NCBI GenBank assembly: GCA_910583755.1
Contig: CAJTZO010000015.1
Span: 1-62,772 of the forward strand
DNA: 62,772 nucleotides
From: an uncultured Clostridia bacterium
Lineage (GTDB): Bacteria; Bacillota; Clostridia; Lachnospirales; Anaerotignaceae
Reading direction: 5' to 3'
The number at the start of each line of letters is the position of its first letter. Position 1 is the stretch's first letter. This document shows, piece after piece, positions 16,649 to 25,076 of the stretch. The translations under genes were made by a program, and so were the position numbers. The notes beneath the pieces were generated by a model. That model was not told where the DNA came from and did not search any database. It saw only the letters and a program-made list of their open reading frames with translations.

Positions 16649-18754
16649 ATGCAAGAGAAAATTTCCATCGTAGAACTTTATGGCACAAATGTATTTAACG
16701 ACGCACAAATGAGGGAGCACTTGCCAAAAAGAATTTACAAGGAATTGCAACAAACCATTGAAGAAGGAGCAGAATTAAATGCTTCTGTTGCAGAAGTAGT
16801 TGCAAATGCCATGAAAGATTGGGCAATGGAAAGAGGAGCAACACATTTTACACATTGGTTTCAACCTATGACAGGAATTACAGCAGAAAAACATGATTCT
16901 TTTTTAACAGTAAACAATGGAAAGGCAATTACAGAGTTTTCTGGAAAAGAATTGATAAAAGGGGAATCTGATGCATCTTCTTTTCCTTCCGGAGGATTGC
17001 GTGCGACATTTGAAGCAAGAGGATACACTGCATGGGATTGTACTTCTCCTGCATTTTTAAGAGAGGATTCTGCTGGTGTTACACTTTGTATTCCAACTGC
17101 TTTTTGTTCCTATACTGGAGAAGCCTTAGACAAAAAAACGCCTTTGCTTCGCTCTGTAGAGGCAATTAATAAACAGGCTTTAAGAGTATTGCGTCTCTTT
17201 GGAAATACAACTTCTAAAAAAATCAATATTTACGCGGGTGCAGAACAAGAATATTTTTTAATTGATAGGGAATTATACAAACAAAGAAAAGATTTGATTT
17301 TTACAGGCAGAACCCTTTTTGGTGCAGCTCCGCCAAAAGGACAGGAATTAGATGACCATTACTTTGGCAGTATCAAAGAAAGAATTGCCAATTTTATGAA
17401 AGAATTAAATACAGAATTGTGGAAAATGGGTGTTTCTGCAAAAACACAACATAATGAAGTTGCACCTGCACAGCATGAACTTGCTTTAATTTATGACACT
17501 TGTAACATTGCAACTGACCACAACCAACTTGTTATGAAGTCTATGAAAAGAATTGCAAGCCATCATGGGTTAGCATGTTTACTGCATGAAAAGCCATTTG
17601 CAGGTGTCAATGGCAGTGGCAAACATAATAACTGGTCTATGGGAACAGATGATGGACAAAATTTATTAGACCCGGGTAAAACACCACATGAAAATGCACA
17701 ATTTTTATTATTTTTGGTAGCAATTATTAAAGCAGTTGATTTGAATGCACCCTTAATTCGTCATTCTGCTTCCAATCCCGGAAATGACCATAGACTTGGT
17801 GCTGGGGAAGCGCCTCCTGCCATTGTCTCTATCTTTTTGGGCGACCAGTTAACCGATATTTTTGAGCAAATAGAACATGGAGAAGCAACTTCTAGTATAC
17901 AAGGTGGCAAAATGAAAGTTGGCGTTAATACATTGCCAATTTTAAAAAAGGATGCTACAGACAGAAATAGAACTTCACCCTTTGCTTTTACTGGTAATAA
18001 GTTTGAGTTCCGTATGGTACCTTCTTCTGGCTCTATTTCTGGTCCTAACTTTATATTAAATACGATAGTGGCAGATGTTTTAAAAGAATTTGCAGATGAG
18101 TTGGAAAAAGCAGAAGATTTTACAGCAACAGTACATGATTTAATTCACAAAACATATGTAGAACATAAAAGAGTAATATTTAATGGAAATGGATATTCAG
18201 AAGAATGGATTGAAGAAGCAGCAAAAAGAGGGTTACCAAACTTGCCAACAATGGTTGACGCAACTTCTGCACTGACATGTGATAGAACAATCGAAATCTT
18301 TGAACGTCATAAAGTTTTGAACCGTTTGGAATTACAGTCAAGAGCGGAAATCCATTATGAATCTTACATTAAACAAATTAACATTGAAGCAAAAACAATG
18401 ATAGATATTGCATCAAAACAGATATTACCAGCAATTATAAAATATAAAGGTAATGTGGCACAATCCTTGCAGGTTGTAAAAGAAGTAGGAGGAGACACAA
18501 GTGTAGAAGAAAAATTATTACATGATATTACAGAAAATGTAAAACTATTTTATCATAGTTTACAAGTATTAGAGGAAGAAACAGAAAAGGCACATCATTT
18601 GCAGTGCGATAATAAAGAACAAGCAATTTTCTATAGAGACCATATTGCCAAAGCAATGGAAGAATTAAGAAAACCCGCGGATGTACTTGAAATGCTTGTA
18701 GATGAAGAAATGTGGCCATTCCCAACCTATGGAGAACTGTTGTTTAATATATAA
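16649..18754 (+). CDS. glnN: Glutamine synthetase type III
   Basis: ATP-dependent ammonium assimilation, 701 aa, the long dodecameric GSIII type. Visible features: N-terminal GSIII domain (VELYGTNVFND, FTHWFQPMTG), the catalytic core (AGAEQEYFLIDREL, AKTQHNEVAPAQHELALIYD, GVNGSGKHNNWSMGT, and NPGNDHRLGAGEAPPA) and a helical C-terminal extension. The start is ATG 16649 with AAAGGGTG 6-7 bases upstream. The frame also reads open to ATG 16589, but these 20 codons lie in a repeat remnant. No regulator gene is adjacent. Confidence 0.95.
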   Translation: MQEKISIVELYGTNVFNDAQMREHLPKRIYKELQQTIEEGAELNASVAEVVANAMKDWAMERGATHFTHWFQPMTGITAEKHDSFLTVNNGKAITEFSGKELIKGESDASSFPSGGLRATFEARGYTAWDCTSPAFLREDSAGVTLCIPTAFCSYTGEALDKKTPLLRSVEAINKQALRVLRLFGNTTSKKINIYAGAEQEYFLIDRELYKQRKDLIFTGRTLFGAAPPKGQELDDHYFGSIKERIANFMKELNTELWKMGVSAKTQHNEVAPAQHELALIYDTCNIATDHNQLVMKSMKRIASHHGLACLLHEKPFAGVNGSGKHNNWSMGTDDGQNLLDPGKTPHENAQFLLFLVAIIKAVDLNAPLIRHSASNPGNDHRLGAGEAPPAIVSIFLGDQLTDIFEQIEHGEATSSIQGGKMKVGVNTLPILKKDATDRNRTSPFAFTGNKFEFRMVPSSGSISGPNFILNTIVADVLKEFADELEKAEDFTATVHDLIHKTYVEHKRVIFNGNGYSEEWIEEAAKRGLPNLPTMVDATSALTCDRTIEIFERHKVLNRLELQSRAEIHYESYIKQINIEAKTMIDIASKQILPAIIKYKGNVAQSLQVVKEVGGDTSVEEKLLHDITENVKLFYHSLQVLEEETEKAHHLQCDNKEQAIFYRDHIAKAMEELRKPADVLEMLVDEEMWPFPTYGELLFNI

Positions 18755-18762
18755 ATTTAAGT

Positions 18763-18794
18763 AGCCTTTATCAAAAAGATAAAGGCTTTTTTTT
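18763..18794 (+). terminator. Terminator after glnN
   Basis: AGCCTTTATC pairs with GATAAAGGCT around AAAAA and is followed by T8. Confidence 0.9.
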
Positions 18795-19286
18795 ATTAAG
18801 AACGATATTATAAAAACAATAGTTATTGTCTGACAATATTTGTGAAAACAAGAGGTAAGATAAAAATTGCTTTCTGTATACAAGCCACGAAATAACTACT
18901 TTTTCCTTCCAAAATATAAAATAAAATACTTCTTTATTGTCAAACAATAAAAGGCTTTTTTTGGTAAATTTCTCATAAAATGCGTAAAATTATACAAATT
19001 ATTTTATAAATTATTTTATAAATTATAATATATAACATATCCTGTTATGTATTTTTTTAAGAAAAATAAAAAAATTGCAAAAAAAATATTGATTTATTGT
19101 GCAAGTTGAGTTATAATAAGAACAGAAAAGGAATTTATAGAAAAATGTATTAAAATACATACAATAATTGATTTGTATATTATGCAATTTTAATATATCA
19201 AAAGACACAAATATACGATTCCTACAAATTAAAATGATATAAAAATCATTTTCTATCATTATAGTATAATTTAGGAGGTAATGATT
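18795..19286 (+). other. Long AT-rich intergenic region before the VOR operon
   Basis: No gene seen. A second hairpin, TTTATTGT-CAA-ACAATAAA followed by AGGCTTTTTTT, lies at about 18932-18962 and looks like another terminator. AAATTATTTTATA is repeated in tandem at about 18997-19025. A vegetative promoter is at 19089-19117, leaving a leader of about 160 nt. Confidence 0.6.
19089..19117 (+). promoter_or_regulatory. Promoter of the ATPase-VOR operon
   Basis: TTGATT (19089-19094), 17-bp spacer, TATAAT (19112-19117). Confidence 0.65.
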
Positions 19287-19970
19287 ATGGTACCAAAAAA
19301 TAGCAAAAGAGTCACCATAATTACAGGACATTATGGCAGTGGCAAAACAGAGTTTGCTGTGAATTATGCTATAAAATTACGTCAGATTTCTCCCAAAGTC
19401 ACCCTTGGTGATTTGGATATTGTAAATGTATACTTTCGCTCCAGAGAGAGAAAAAAAGAATTAGAAGAAATGGGCATTCATGTTGTTTCTTCTAGTTTAG
19501 AAGGTGACAGCGTAGATATTCCTGCTGTTGCAGCAATTGCTTCCCCTGTAAAAGATAAATCAACAAAGTATTTAGTTGATTTAGGTGGAAATGATGTTGG
19601 GACAATGGTGCTTGGCAGATTAAAACCTCTCTTAGACAGCGAGGAAACAGATTTCTTCATGGTTGTTAATGTAAATCGACCAGATACCTCATCCCCAGAA
19701 GGTATTTTACAAGAAATGAAAAGCCTTGAAGATGCTTCTGGTTTGCGCGTGACAGGTTTTATCAACAACACAAACCTTATCCGTGAAACAACAGTAGAAG
19801 ATATTACAATGGGAGATAAAATACTCAAAGAGGCCAGCCGGCTGTCTGGAGTACCAATCAAGTATACAACCTATGTGGAAGAAGTCGTAAAAGATATAGA
19901 AAACTTCCCAGATGACTTGGGTGGCGAACTTTTTCCTCTAAAGTTTTATATGAGAAAAGATTGGATGTAG
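19287..19970 (+). CDS. P-loop ATPase of SIMIBI/MinD type, VOR operon
   Basis: 227 aa. Walker A-like GHYGSGKTEF at residues 14-23 with the extra Lys-free MinD-like context, then LGDLDIVNVYFRS, where switch residues would lie, and a VDLGGNDVG segment as the Walker B region. Nucleotide-binding protein of unknown precise role that repeatedly accompanies 2-oxoacid:ferredoxin oxidoreductase genes in Clostridia as far as I recall; a chaperone or maturation role is inference. Start is ATG 19287, 7 bases from AGGAGGT; ATG 19281 is too close to it. The next gene follows at 26 bp. Confidence 0.8.
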   Translation: MVPKNSKRVTIITGHYGSGKTEFAVNYAIKLRQISPKVTLGDLDIVNVYFRSRERKKELEEMGIHVVSSSLEGDSVDIPAVAAIASPVKDKSTKYLVDLGGNDVGTMVLGRLKPLLDSEETDFFMVVNVNRPDTSSPEGILQEMKSLEDASGLRVTGFINNTNLIRETTVEDITMGDKILKEASRLSGVPIKYTTYVEEVVKDIENFPDDLGGELFPLKFYMRKDWM

Positions 19971-19996
19971 GCAAAAATAATGGAGGTGTATCAAAA

Positions 19997-20212
19997 ATGG
20001 CAAAAGGTAAAGTAACGATTGACGAAAATTACTGCAAAGGCTGTGAATTGTGTGTTTCTGTTTGTCCTAAAAAAGTGTTGAAATTAGCAGAAACAAGAAT
20101 TAATGAAGCAGGTTATAATCCAGCAGAAGTAGTAAATGATGACTGTATCGCTTGTACAAGTTGCGCAAGAATGTGTCCAGATTCAGCGATTACAGTGGAA
20201 AAAATAGATTAA
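19997..20212 (+). CDS. vorD: Ferredoxin-type 2x[4Fe-4S] subunit of 2-oxoacid oxidoreductase
   Basis: 71 aa with two CxxCxxCxxxCP clusters, CKGCELCVSVCP and CIACTSCARMCP, the electron-transfer delta subunit of the four-subunit oxidoreductases. Start ATG 19997 has GGAGGT upstream; a longer frame back to 19961 would overlap the previous gene's end. It is 17 bp before the alpha subunit gene. The vor naming rests on the alpha subunit match. Confidence 0.9.
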   Translation: MAKGKVTIDENYCKGCELCVSVCPKKVLKLAETRINEAGYNPAEVVNDDCIACTSCARMCPDSAITVEKID

Positions 20213-20229
20213 GGGAGGAGGATTTTAAT

Positions 20230-21285
20230 ATGGCAAAGGTATTGATGAAAGGCAATGAAGCGATTGGAAAGGCAGCTATCGAAGCAGGTTGTAAATTCTT
20301 TTTCGGTTATCCTATTACACCACAAAGCGAATTGCCAGAATATTTATCTGATGAATTACCAAAAGTAGGCGGTACTTTCGTTCAGGCAGAAAGTGAATTA
20401 GCAGCAATTAATATGGTATATGGTGCAGCAGCAGCAGGTGCGAGAGTATTAACAAGTTCCTCTTCTCCAGGACTCGCTTTAAAACAAGAAGGAATTGGCT
20501 ATATTACAAATGCGGATTTGCCAGCAGTTGTTGTAAACATGATGCGTGGTGGCCCAGGTCTTGGTACAATTCAACCAGGTCAGGCAGACTATCATATGTG
20601 TGTAAAAGGTGGTTCTAATGGTGACTACCATAATATCGTTTTAGCACCAGCTTCTGTACAAGAAGCAGTAGATATGGTTATGGATGCTTTCGATTTAGCT
20701 GATTTTTATAGAACTCCAGTTATCATTCTTTCTGATGGCTTGATTGGTCAAATGATGGAGCCAGTTGAATTTAATTATTCTCCTAAAAAAGAGTTACCTT
20801 CCAAAGATGCTTGGGCATTAAAAGGAAAAGGTAATGGCGAAAAACACATGATTGTAAACTTAAACATGGACGCTGAAGATTGTGAAAATCACAATATCGC
20901 ATTACAGAAAAAATATGATGTCATTGAAGCAGATGAACAAAGCTGGGAAGAATATTGCATGGATGATGCAGAATATGCCTTCGTTTCTTATGGTACTTCT
21001 TCCAGAATTGTAAAATCTTCTGTAGATACCTTAAGAGCAGCAGGTTATAAAGTTGGTTTGATTCGTCCAAAAACATTATATCCATTCCCAGTAAATGCTT
21101 TCCAAAGAGACAATATCAAAAAATATCTTGATGTTGAAATGAGTATGGGACAAATGGCAGATGATGTAAAACTTGCTTGCAATGATAAAAACAAAGTTGT
21201 ATTCTACGGCAGAACTGGCGGTATTATCTTAACACCAGAAGAAGTTGTTGAATTTGGTAAGTCTGTAATGGGAGGTGACAAATAA
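20230..21285 (+). CDS. vorB: 2-oxoacid:ferredoxin oxidoreductase alpha subunit (VorB-type)
   Basis: 351 aa. The pyrimidine-binding domain includes GNEAIGKAAIEAGCKFFFGYPITPQSELPEYL and the AAAAGARVLTSSSSPGL loop, and a C-terminal transketolase-like domain follows. This form is annotated as 3-methyl-2-oxobutanoate dehydrogenase subunit VorB, which decarboxylates branched-chain 2-oxoacids to acyl-CoA with reduction of ferredoxin. Start ATG 20230 follows GGGAGGAG. It ends in TAATG overlapping the beta start by one base, implying translational coupling. Whether 2-ketoisovalerate or 2-ketoglutarate is preferred is not decided by sequence. Confidence 0.9.
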   Translation: MAKVLMKGNEAIGKAAIEAGCKFFFGYPITPQSELPEYLSDELPKVGGTFVQAESELAAINMVYGAAAAGARVLTSSSSPGLALKQEGIGYITNADLPAVVVNMMRGGPGLGTIQPGQADYHMCVKGGSNGDYHNIVLAPASVQEAVDMVMDAFDLADFYRTPVIILSDGLIGQMMEPVEFNYSPKKELPSKDAWALKGKGNGEKHMIVNLNMDAEDCENHNIALQKKYDVIEADEQSWEEYCMDDAEYAFVSYGTSSRIVKSSVDTLRAAGYKVGLIRPKTLYPFPVNAFQRDNIKKYLDVEMSMGQMADDVKLACNDKNKVVFYGRTGGIILTPEEVVEFGKSVMGGDK

Positions 21286-22034
21286 TGTCAGTTGTATATG
21301 AAAAATCTAAAGCTTTAACAGATGTAAAATTACATTATTGTCCTGGTTGTGCTCATGGTATCGTACATAAATTACTGGCAGAATGTTTGGAAGAAATGGG
21401 TGAAACAGGAAACGCAATTGCTTGTGTACCTGTTGGTTGTGCCGTTATGGCAAATAAATACTTCAATTTTGATGCAATTCAGTGTGCACATGGTAGAGCT
21501 CCTGCTACTGCAACTGGTATTAAAAGAGTTGACCCTAGTAAAATCGTAATCACATATCAAGGTGATGGTGACTTAGCTTCCATTGGTACTTGTGAAATCG
21601 TTCATGCAGCAGCTAGAGGTGAAAAAGTTACAACTATTTTCATTAACAATGGTATTTATGGTATGACAGGTGGTCAGATGGCTCCTACAACATTACCAGG
21701 CATGAAAGCAACAACAGCAAAAAAAGGTAGAGATGTAAATGTACAAGGTAACCCTATTCGTGTAAGTGAAATGCTTGCAACATTAGACGGTCCTGCTTAT
21801 ATAGAAAGAGTAAGTGTGACAACACCTGGACAGGTTGCACAAACTAAAAAAGCAATTATGAAAGCTTTAAAAGTACAAAAAGAAGGTCTTGGCTTCGGAT
21901 TTGTTGAAGTTGTTTCAAGTTGTCCTACAAACTGGGGATTAACAGCAGTAAAAGCAATGGAATATGTAAGAGAAAAAATGATTCCTTACTATCCTCTTGG
22001 CGTATTTAAAGATCTTACAGGGGAGGGAAAATAA
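21285..22034 (+). CDS. vorA: 2-oxoacid:ferredoxin oxidoreductase beta subunit, TPP-binding
   Basis: 249 aa. The thiamine diphosphate site is visible: HYCPGCAHGIVHKL, YQGDGDLASIGTCEIVHAAARGE with GDG and the NNGIYGMTGGQ Mg-binding segment. Overlaps the alpha stop by one base (TAATG). It is 1 bp from the gamma subunit start, in the stop-to-start sense. The gene name follows the usual vor naming and could be korB in another scheme. Confidence 0.9.
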   Translation: MSVVYEKSKALTDVKLHYCPGCAHGIVHKLLAECLEEMGETGNAIACVPVGCAVMANKYFNFDAIQCAHGRAPATATGIKRVDPSKIVITYQGDGDLASIGTCEIVHAAARGEKVTTIFINNGIYGMTGGQMAPTTLPGMKATTAKKGRDVNVQGNPIRVSEMLATLDGPAYIERVSVTTPGQVAQTKKAIMKALKVQKEGLGFGFVEVVSSCPTNWGLTAVKAMEYVREKMIPYYPLGVFKDLTGEGK

Positions 22035-22035
22035 T

Positions 22036-22584
22036 ATGAGTACACAAAGAGTATGTTGTGCAGGTTTCGGTGGTCAAGGTGTTTTAAGTATGGGCAAATT
22101 GCTTGCTTATGCTGGCATGCTTGAGGGAAAAGAAGTTTCATGGTGTCCTTCTTACGGTCCTGAAATGCGTGGTGGTACAGCAAACTGTTCTATCGTTGTA
22201 TCTGATGAACCAGTTGGTTCTCCAGTGATTACAGCAGATGCTACAGCTTCTATCGTTATGAATCAACCATCTTATGATAAATTTGTAGAAATCGTTGGAA
22301 AAGGTGGAACTATTATCTTAAATTCCAGCTTGATAGAATCAAAAGTAGAACGTACTGATGTAAAAGCATATTATGTTCCTGCTAACGACATTGCAAAAGA
22401 TTTAGGCAATCCTAAATTAGCAAATATTGTATTGTTGGGTGCATTGTTAGAAGTTGACAAAACAGTATCAGAACAAGCTGTTTTGGATGCATTTACAAAA
22501 GTATTTGGTGAAAATAAAGCAAAATTTATTCCTATTAACAAAGAAGCACTTGCAAAAGGTGCTGAGTATGTAAAAGCTCAATAA
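22036..22584 (+). CDS. vorC: 2-oxoacid:ferredoxin oxidoreductase gamma subunit
   Basis: 182 aa. Gamma-type domain with GFGGQGVLSMGKLLAYAGM at the N-terminus and the SYGPEMRGGTANCSIVVSDEPVGSP segment, diagnostic for POR/KOR/VOR gamma subunits, where CoA binding occurs. Start ATG 22036 after GGGAGGGAAAATA; the frame extends back to 21997 but would overlap vorA. Last gene of the operon, followed by a terminator. Confidence 0.9.
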   Translation: MSTQRVCCAGFGGQGVLSMGKLLAYAGMLEGKEVSWCPSYGPEMRGGTANCSIVVSDEPVGSPVITADATASIVMNQPSYDKFVEIVGKGGTIILNSSLIESKVERTDVKAYYVPANDIAKDLGNPKLANIVLLGALLEVDKTVSEQAVLDAFTKVFGENKAKFIPINKEALAKGAEYVKAQ

Positions 22585-22608
22585 GAAATCCTTTTATCAA
22601 AACCGACT

Positions 22609-22644
22609 TTTAAAACTGTCACAGTTATCTGTGGCAGTTTTTTG
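22609..22644 (+). terminator. Terminator of the VOR operon
   Basis: AAAACTGTCACAG pairs with CTGTGGCAGTTTT around TTAT, with T-run. Confidence 0.9.
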
Positions 22645-22710
22645 TATATACTAATTTCAAAATTGTTTGTGGTGATTTTTTATGTTAGACAGTAAAACAG
22701 AAAGTATATC

Positions 22711-22739
22711 TTGTGTATTTCTATAAAAAACGGTATACT
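22711..22739 (+). promoter_or_regulatory. Promoter of the acyltransferase gene
   Basis: TTGTGT (22711-22716), 17-bp spacer, TATACT (22734-22739), 24 bp before the start codon. Confidence 0.6.
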
Positions 22740-22762
22740 GAATAAATGTAGGAGGGATTGTT

Positions 22763-23797
22763 TTGGAAAAAAAACAAAAGCTAACAGAATTATTTTTGTT
22801 GACATCATTTTTATGCTGTTTTGTTGTATTAATACACACATCATCCGAAGGAGTAGCAAATCTACCCATAGGAAGTAAATGGCATAAATTATTTTATATG
22901 TTTAATAAAGCACTTTCCTTTGTAGTACCCGGATTTGTATTTTTAAGTGGTTTAAAATTGACTTATTCTTATCAACAAAAAACGTTTTCCTTTTTTCCTT
23001 TTATCAAAAAAAGAATTTTAAAATTATTGATTCCCTACACTTTTTGGTACATCGCTTATTATAAATTTTTAACTTCTATTGGATTCGTAGAGTCAAAAAC
23101 GATACAACAACATATTTTTTCCTTTATTATGGGAGATTTAGTATCACCATTTTATTTTGTTACCATTATTTTTCAATTTTATTTTCTTTTTGGTATTATT
23201 TTATATTTTTTAAAAAAATACCAAATATCTTATTTTTTGGTTGCTTGCGTTATTCTACAATATATTTACTTAAGATATATTTTTGTTCCTTATGATGATA
23301 GATTTTTTATGACATACTTTCTCTATTTTATATTAGGTTGTGTCTTAGCAACAGATATGACATTTTTTCAAAACAAAATAAATCAATATTGTTGGCTCAT
23401 TTATCTTTGTTTTGCTTTTTTTACCTATTGGCATACAACACACGCTTATAGTGCGAATATAGAAGGAATGATATATTACTATTGGAGAATATTTACTTGT
23501 TTATTTTCCATCAGTGCTGTTGCTGCATTTTATCATCTTTCCTGTATCATAACACAGATACTACCAAAATGGGCAATTACTATCTTTAAAGCAATAGAAG
23601 AAAGTAGTCTATATATTTTTTTAGGACATTGCTATTTATTATACTTCTGCAATGAACGTTGGTTTGAAATAGGGTTACATTCCATCCTTCGCAAATTTAT
23701 TTATAATTCTATCATTGTATTTTTTGGTTCCTTTTTGTTATCATTCCTTTATGTCTTTGGCAAAAAGAAATGGTATTCCATAAAGAAAAAAATATGA
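22763..23797 (+). CDS. Acyltransferase family 3 membrane protein
   Basis: 344-aa integral membrane protein with about ten hydrophobic segments. The N-terminus has FVVLIHTSSEG (the His region of acyltransferase-3 proteins) and VVPGFVFLSGLKLTYSY typical of the family, which O-acetylates or otherwise acylates cell-surface sugars. Start is a TTG at 22763, 6 bases after AGGAGGG. It stands before zapA with its own promoter. The acceptor is unknown. The composition is strongly Phe/Tyr/Ile rich as expected for a low-GC membrane protein. Confidence 0.8.
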   Translation: MEKKQKLTELFLLTSFLCCFVVLIHTSSEGVANLPIGSKWHKLFYMFNKALSFVVPGFVFLSGLKLTYSYQQKTFSFFPFIKKRILKLLIPYTFWYIAYYKFLTSIGFVESKTIQQHIFSFIMGDLVSPFYFVTIIFQFYFLFGIILYFLKKYQISYFLVACVILQYIYLRYIFVPYDDRFFMTYFLYFILGCVLATDMTFFQNKINQYCWLIYLCFAFFTYWHTTHAYSANIEGMIYYYWRIFTCLFSISAVAAFYHLSCIITQILPKWAITIFKAIEESSLYIFLGHCYLLYFCNERWFEIGLHSILRKFIYNSIIVFFGSFLLSFLYVFGKKKWYSIKKKI

Positions 23798-23839
23798 TAT
23801 AATAAAACATGTCCATATGGATTTTAGGAGGGATTCTTT

Positions 23840-25063
23840 TTGTCAAAAAACAAAGTAAAAATTATAATTGATGATAAACCGTTTATTTTGATGGGGGAAG
23901 AATCAGAAGACCACATCAAACAAGTGGCGGATTACATCAATATAAAAATAAAAGAAGTAAAAGAAATTAGTCCTCATATCGCTGCTGATTTTAGAATGAC
24001 ACATGTATTAACATCTATTAATGTGGCAGATGATTTTTTTAAAGAAAGAGAAAAAAATGCTCTATTAACCAAACAATTAGGTGATATAGACAGAAAAAAA
24101 TCTTTAGAAGAAACAAGAAACAAACAAATGAAAGAATTAAAAAAATTATTGGAAACAGCAAGAACTGCTATGATAGAATATCAAAATAAATTAAAGCAAC
24201 AAGAAACTTTGTTGTCAGAACAAGAAGAAAAATATCAAACACTTTCTGATGACTTTGAAAACACAAAGCAGGAATTGCAAACCATAACAGAGGAAAAAAA
24301 TAAAATAGAACAAGATTGGAAACATTTTGTGACAACATTAGAAGATACCAAAAAACAGATAGAAAAAAAGGAAAAACAACTTTTATCCTTAGAAGAAAAA
24401 TTAAAGCAATGTGAGCAGGCATTAGAAAATACAAGGCAACAATGGAATAATACAAAAGAAAAATTAAAAGAAGCAGAAAAACAAAAACTTGCTTATCAAC
24501 AACAGTTAGAAAAACAAAAAAATAATCATGATTGGCAACAAAAAGAAAAACAATATGAGCAAGAAGTAGATAGCTTAGTATTGCTTTTGGAAAGTGAAAA
24601 AAAACAAACAAAACGTTTACAACAACAGTTGGAAGAATCTTCTGACATTGAACAAATAGAATTAGAAAGACAGAAATTTTGGGAAGAAAAAGAAAAAAAA
24701 GTTTTTTCTATGCTTCAAAATGTAACCAAAGAATTAGAACAAGAAAAGCAAAAGGTGGAAGAATTACAAAATAATATGCAAAATCAGGATTGGGAAAAAG
24801 AAAAAATACAATATGAAAAACAATTAGAGGACATACGTTCCAAGTTAGAAGAAGAAAGCAAAAATAATGAACAGTTAAAAGTAGAATTGGAACAAGAAAA
24901 ACAGTCTCTTTTAAAGCAAAAAGAACATGAATTTGAATACCAATTATTTGATTTGGAATTGCAATTAGAGGAAGAACAAAACCAATCCAAGGAATTAAAA
25001 AAACAGTTGGAAGAACAGAAAAAGCAAATGGAAGAATTAAAACAAAAATTGCAAATGTCATGA
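23840..25063 (+). CDS. zapA: ZapA-domain protein with very long coiled coil
   Basis: 407 aa. Residues 1-75 match ZapA, which bundles FtsZ filaments: VKIIIDDKPFILMGEESEDHIKQVADYINIKIKEV. From about residue 85 to the end the protein is an almost unbroken Gln/Glu/Lys heptad coiled coil. Classic ZapA is about 85-100 aa, so this is at least four times longer, with a predicted coil of some 300 residues. Start is TTG 23840, 7 bases after AGGAGG. The U32 peptidase gene begins 14 bp on; ZapA-U32 is a common clostridial pair. Confidence 0.88.
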   Translation: MSKNKVKIIIDDKPFILMGEESEDHIKQVADYINIKIKEVKEISPHIAADFRMTHVLTSINVADDFFKEREKNALLTKQLGDIDRKKSLEETRNKQMKELKKLLETARTAMIEYQNKLKQQETLLSEQEEKYQTLSDDFENTKQELQTITEEKNKIEQDWKHFVTTLEDTKKQIEKKEKQLLSLEEKLKQCEQALENTRQQWNNTKEKLKEAEKQKLAYQQQLEKQKNNHDWQQKEKQYEQEVDSLVLLLESEKKQTKRLQQQLEESSDIEQIELERQKFWEEKEKKVFSMLQNVTKELEQEKQKVEELQNNMQNQDWEKEKIQYEKQLEDIRSKLEEESKNNEQLKVELEQEKQSLLKQKEHEFEYQLFDLELQLEEEQNQSKELKKQLEEQKKQMEELKQKLQMS

Positions 25064-25076
25064 AAGGAGATATGAT

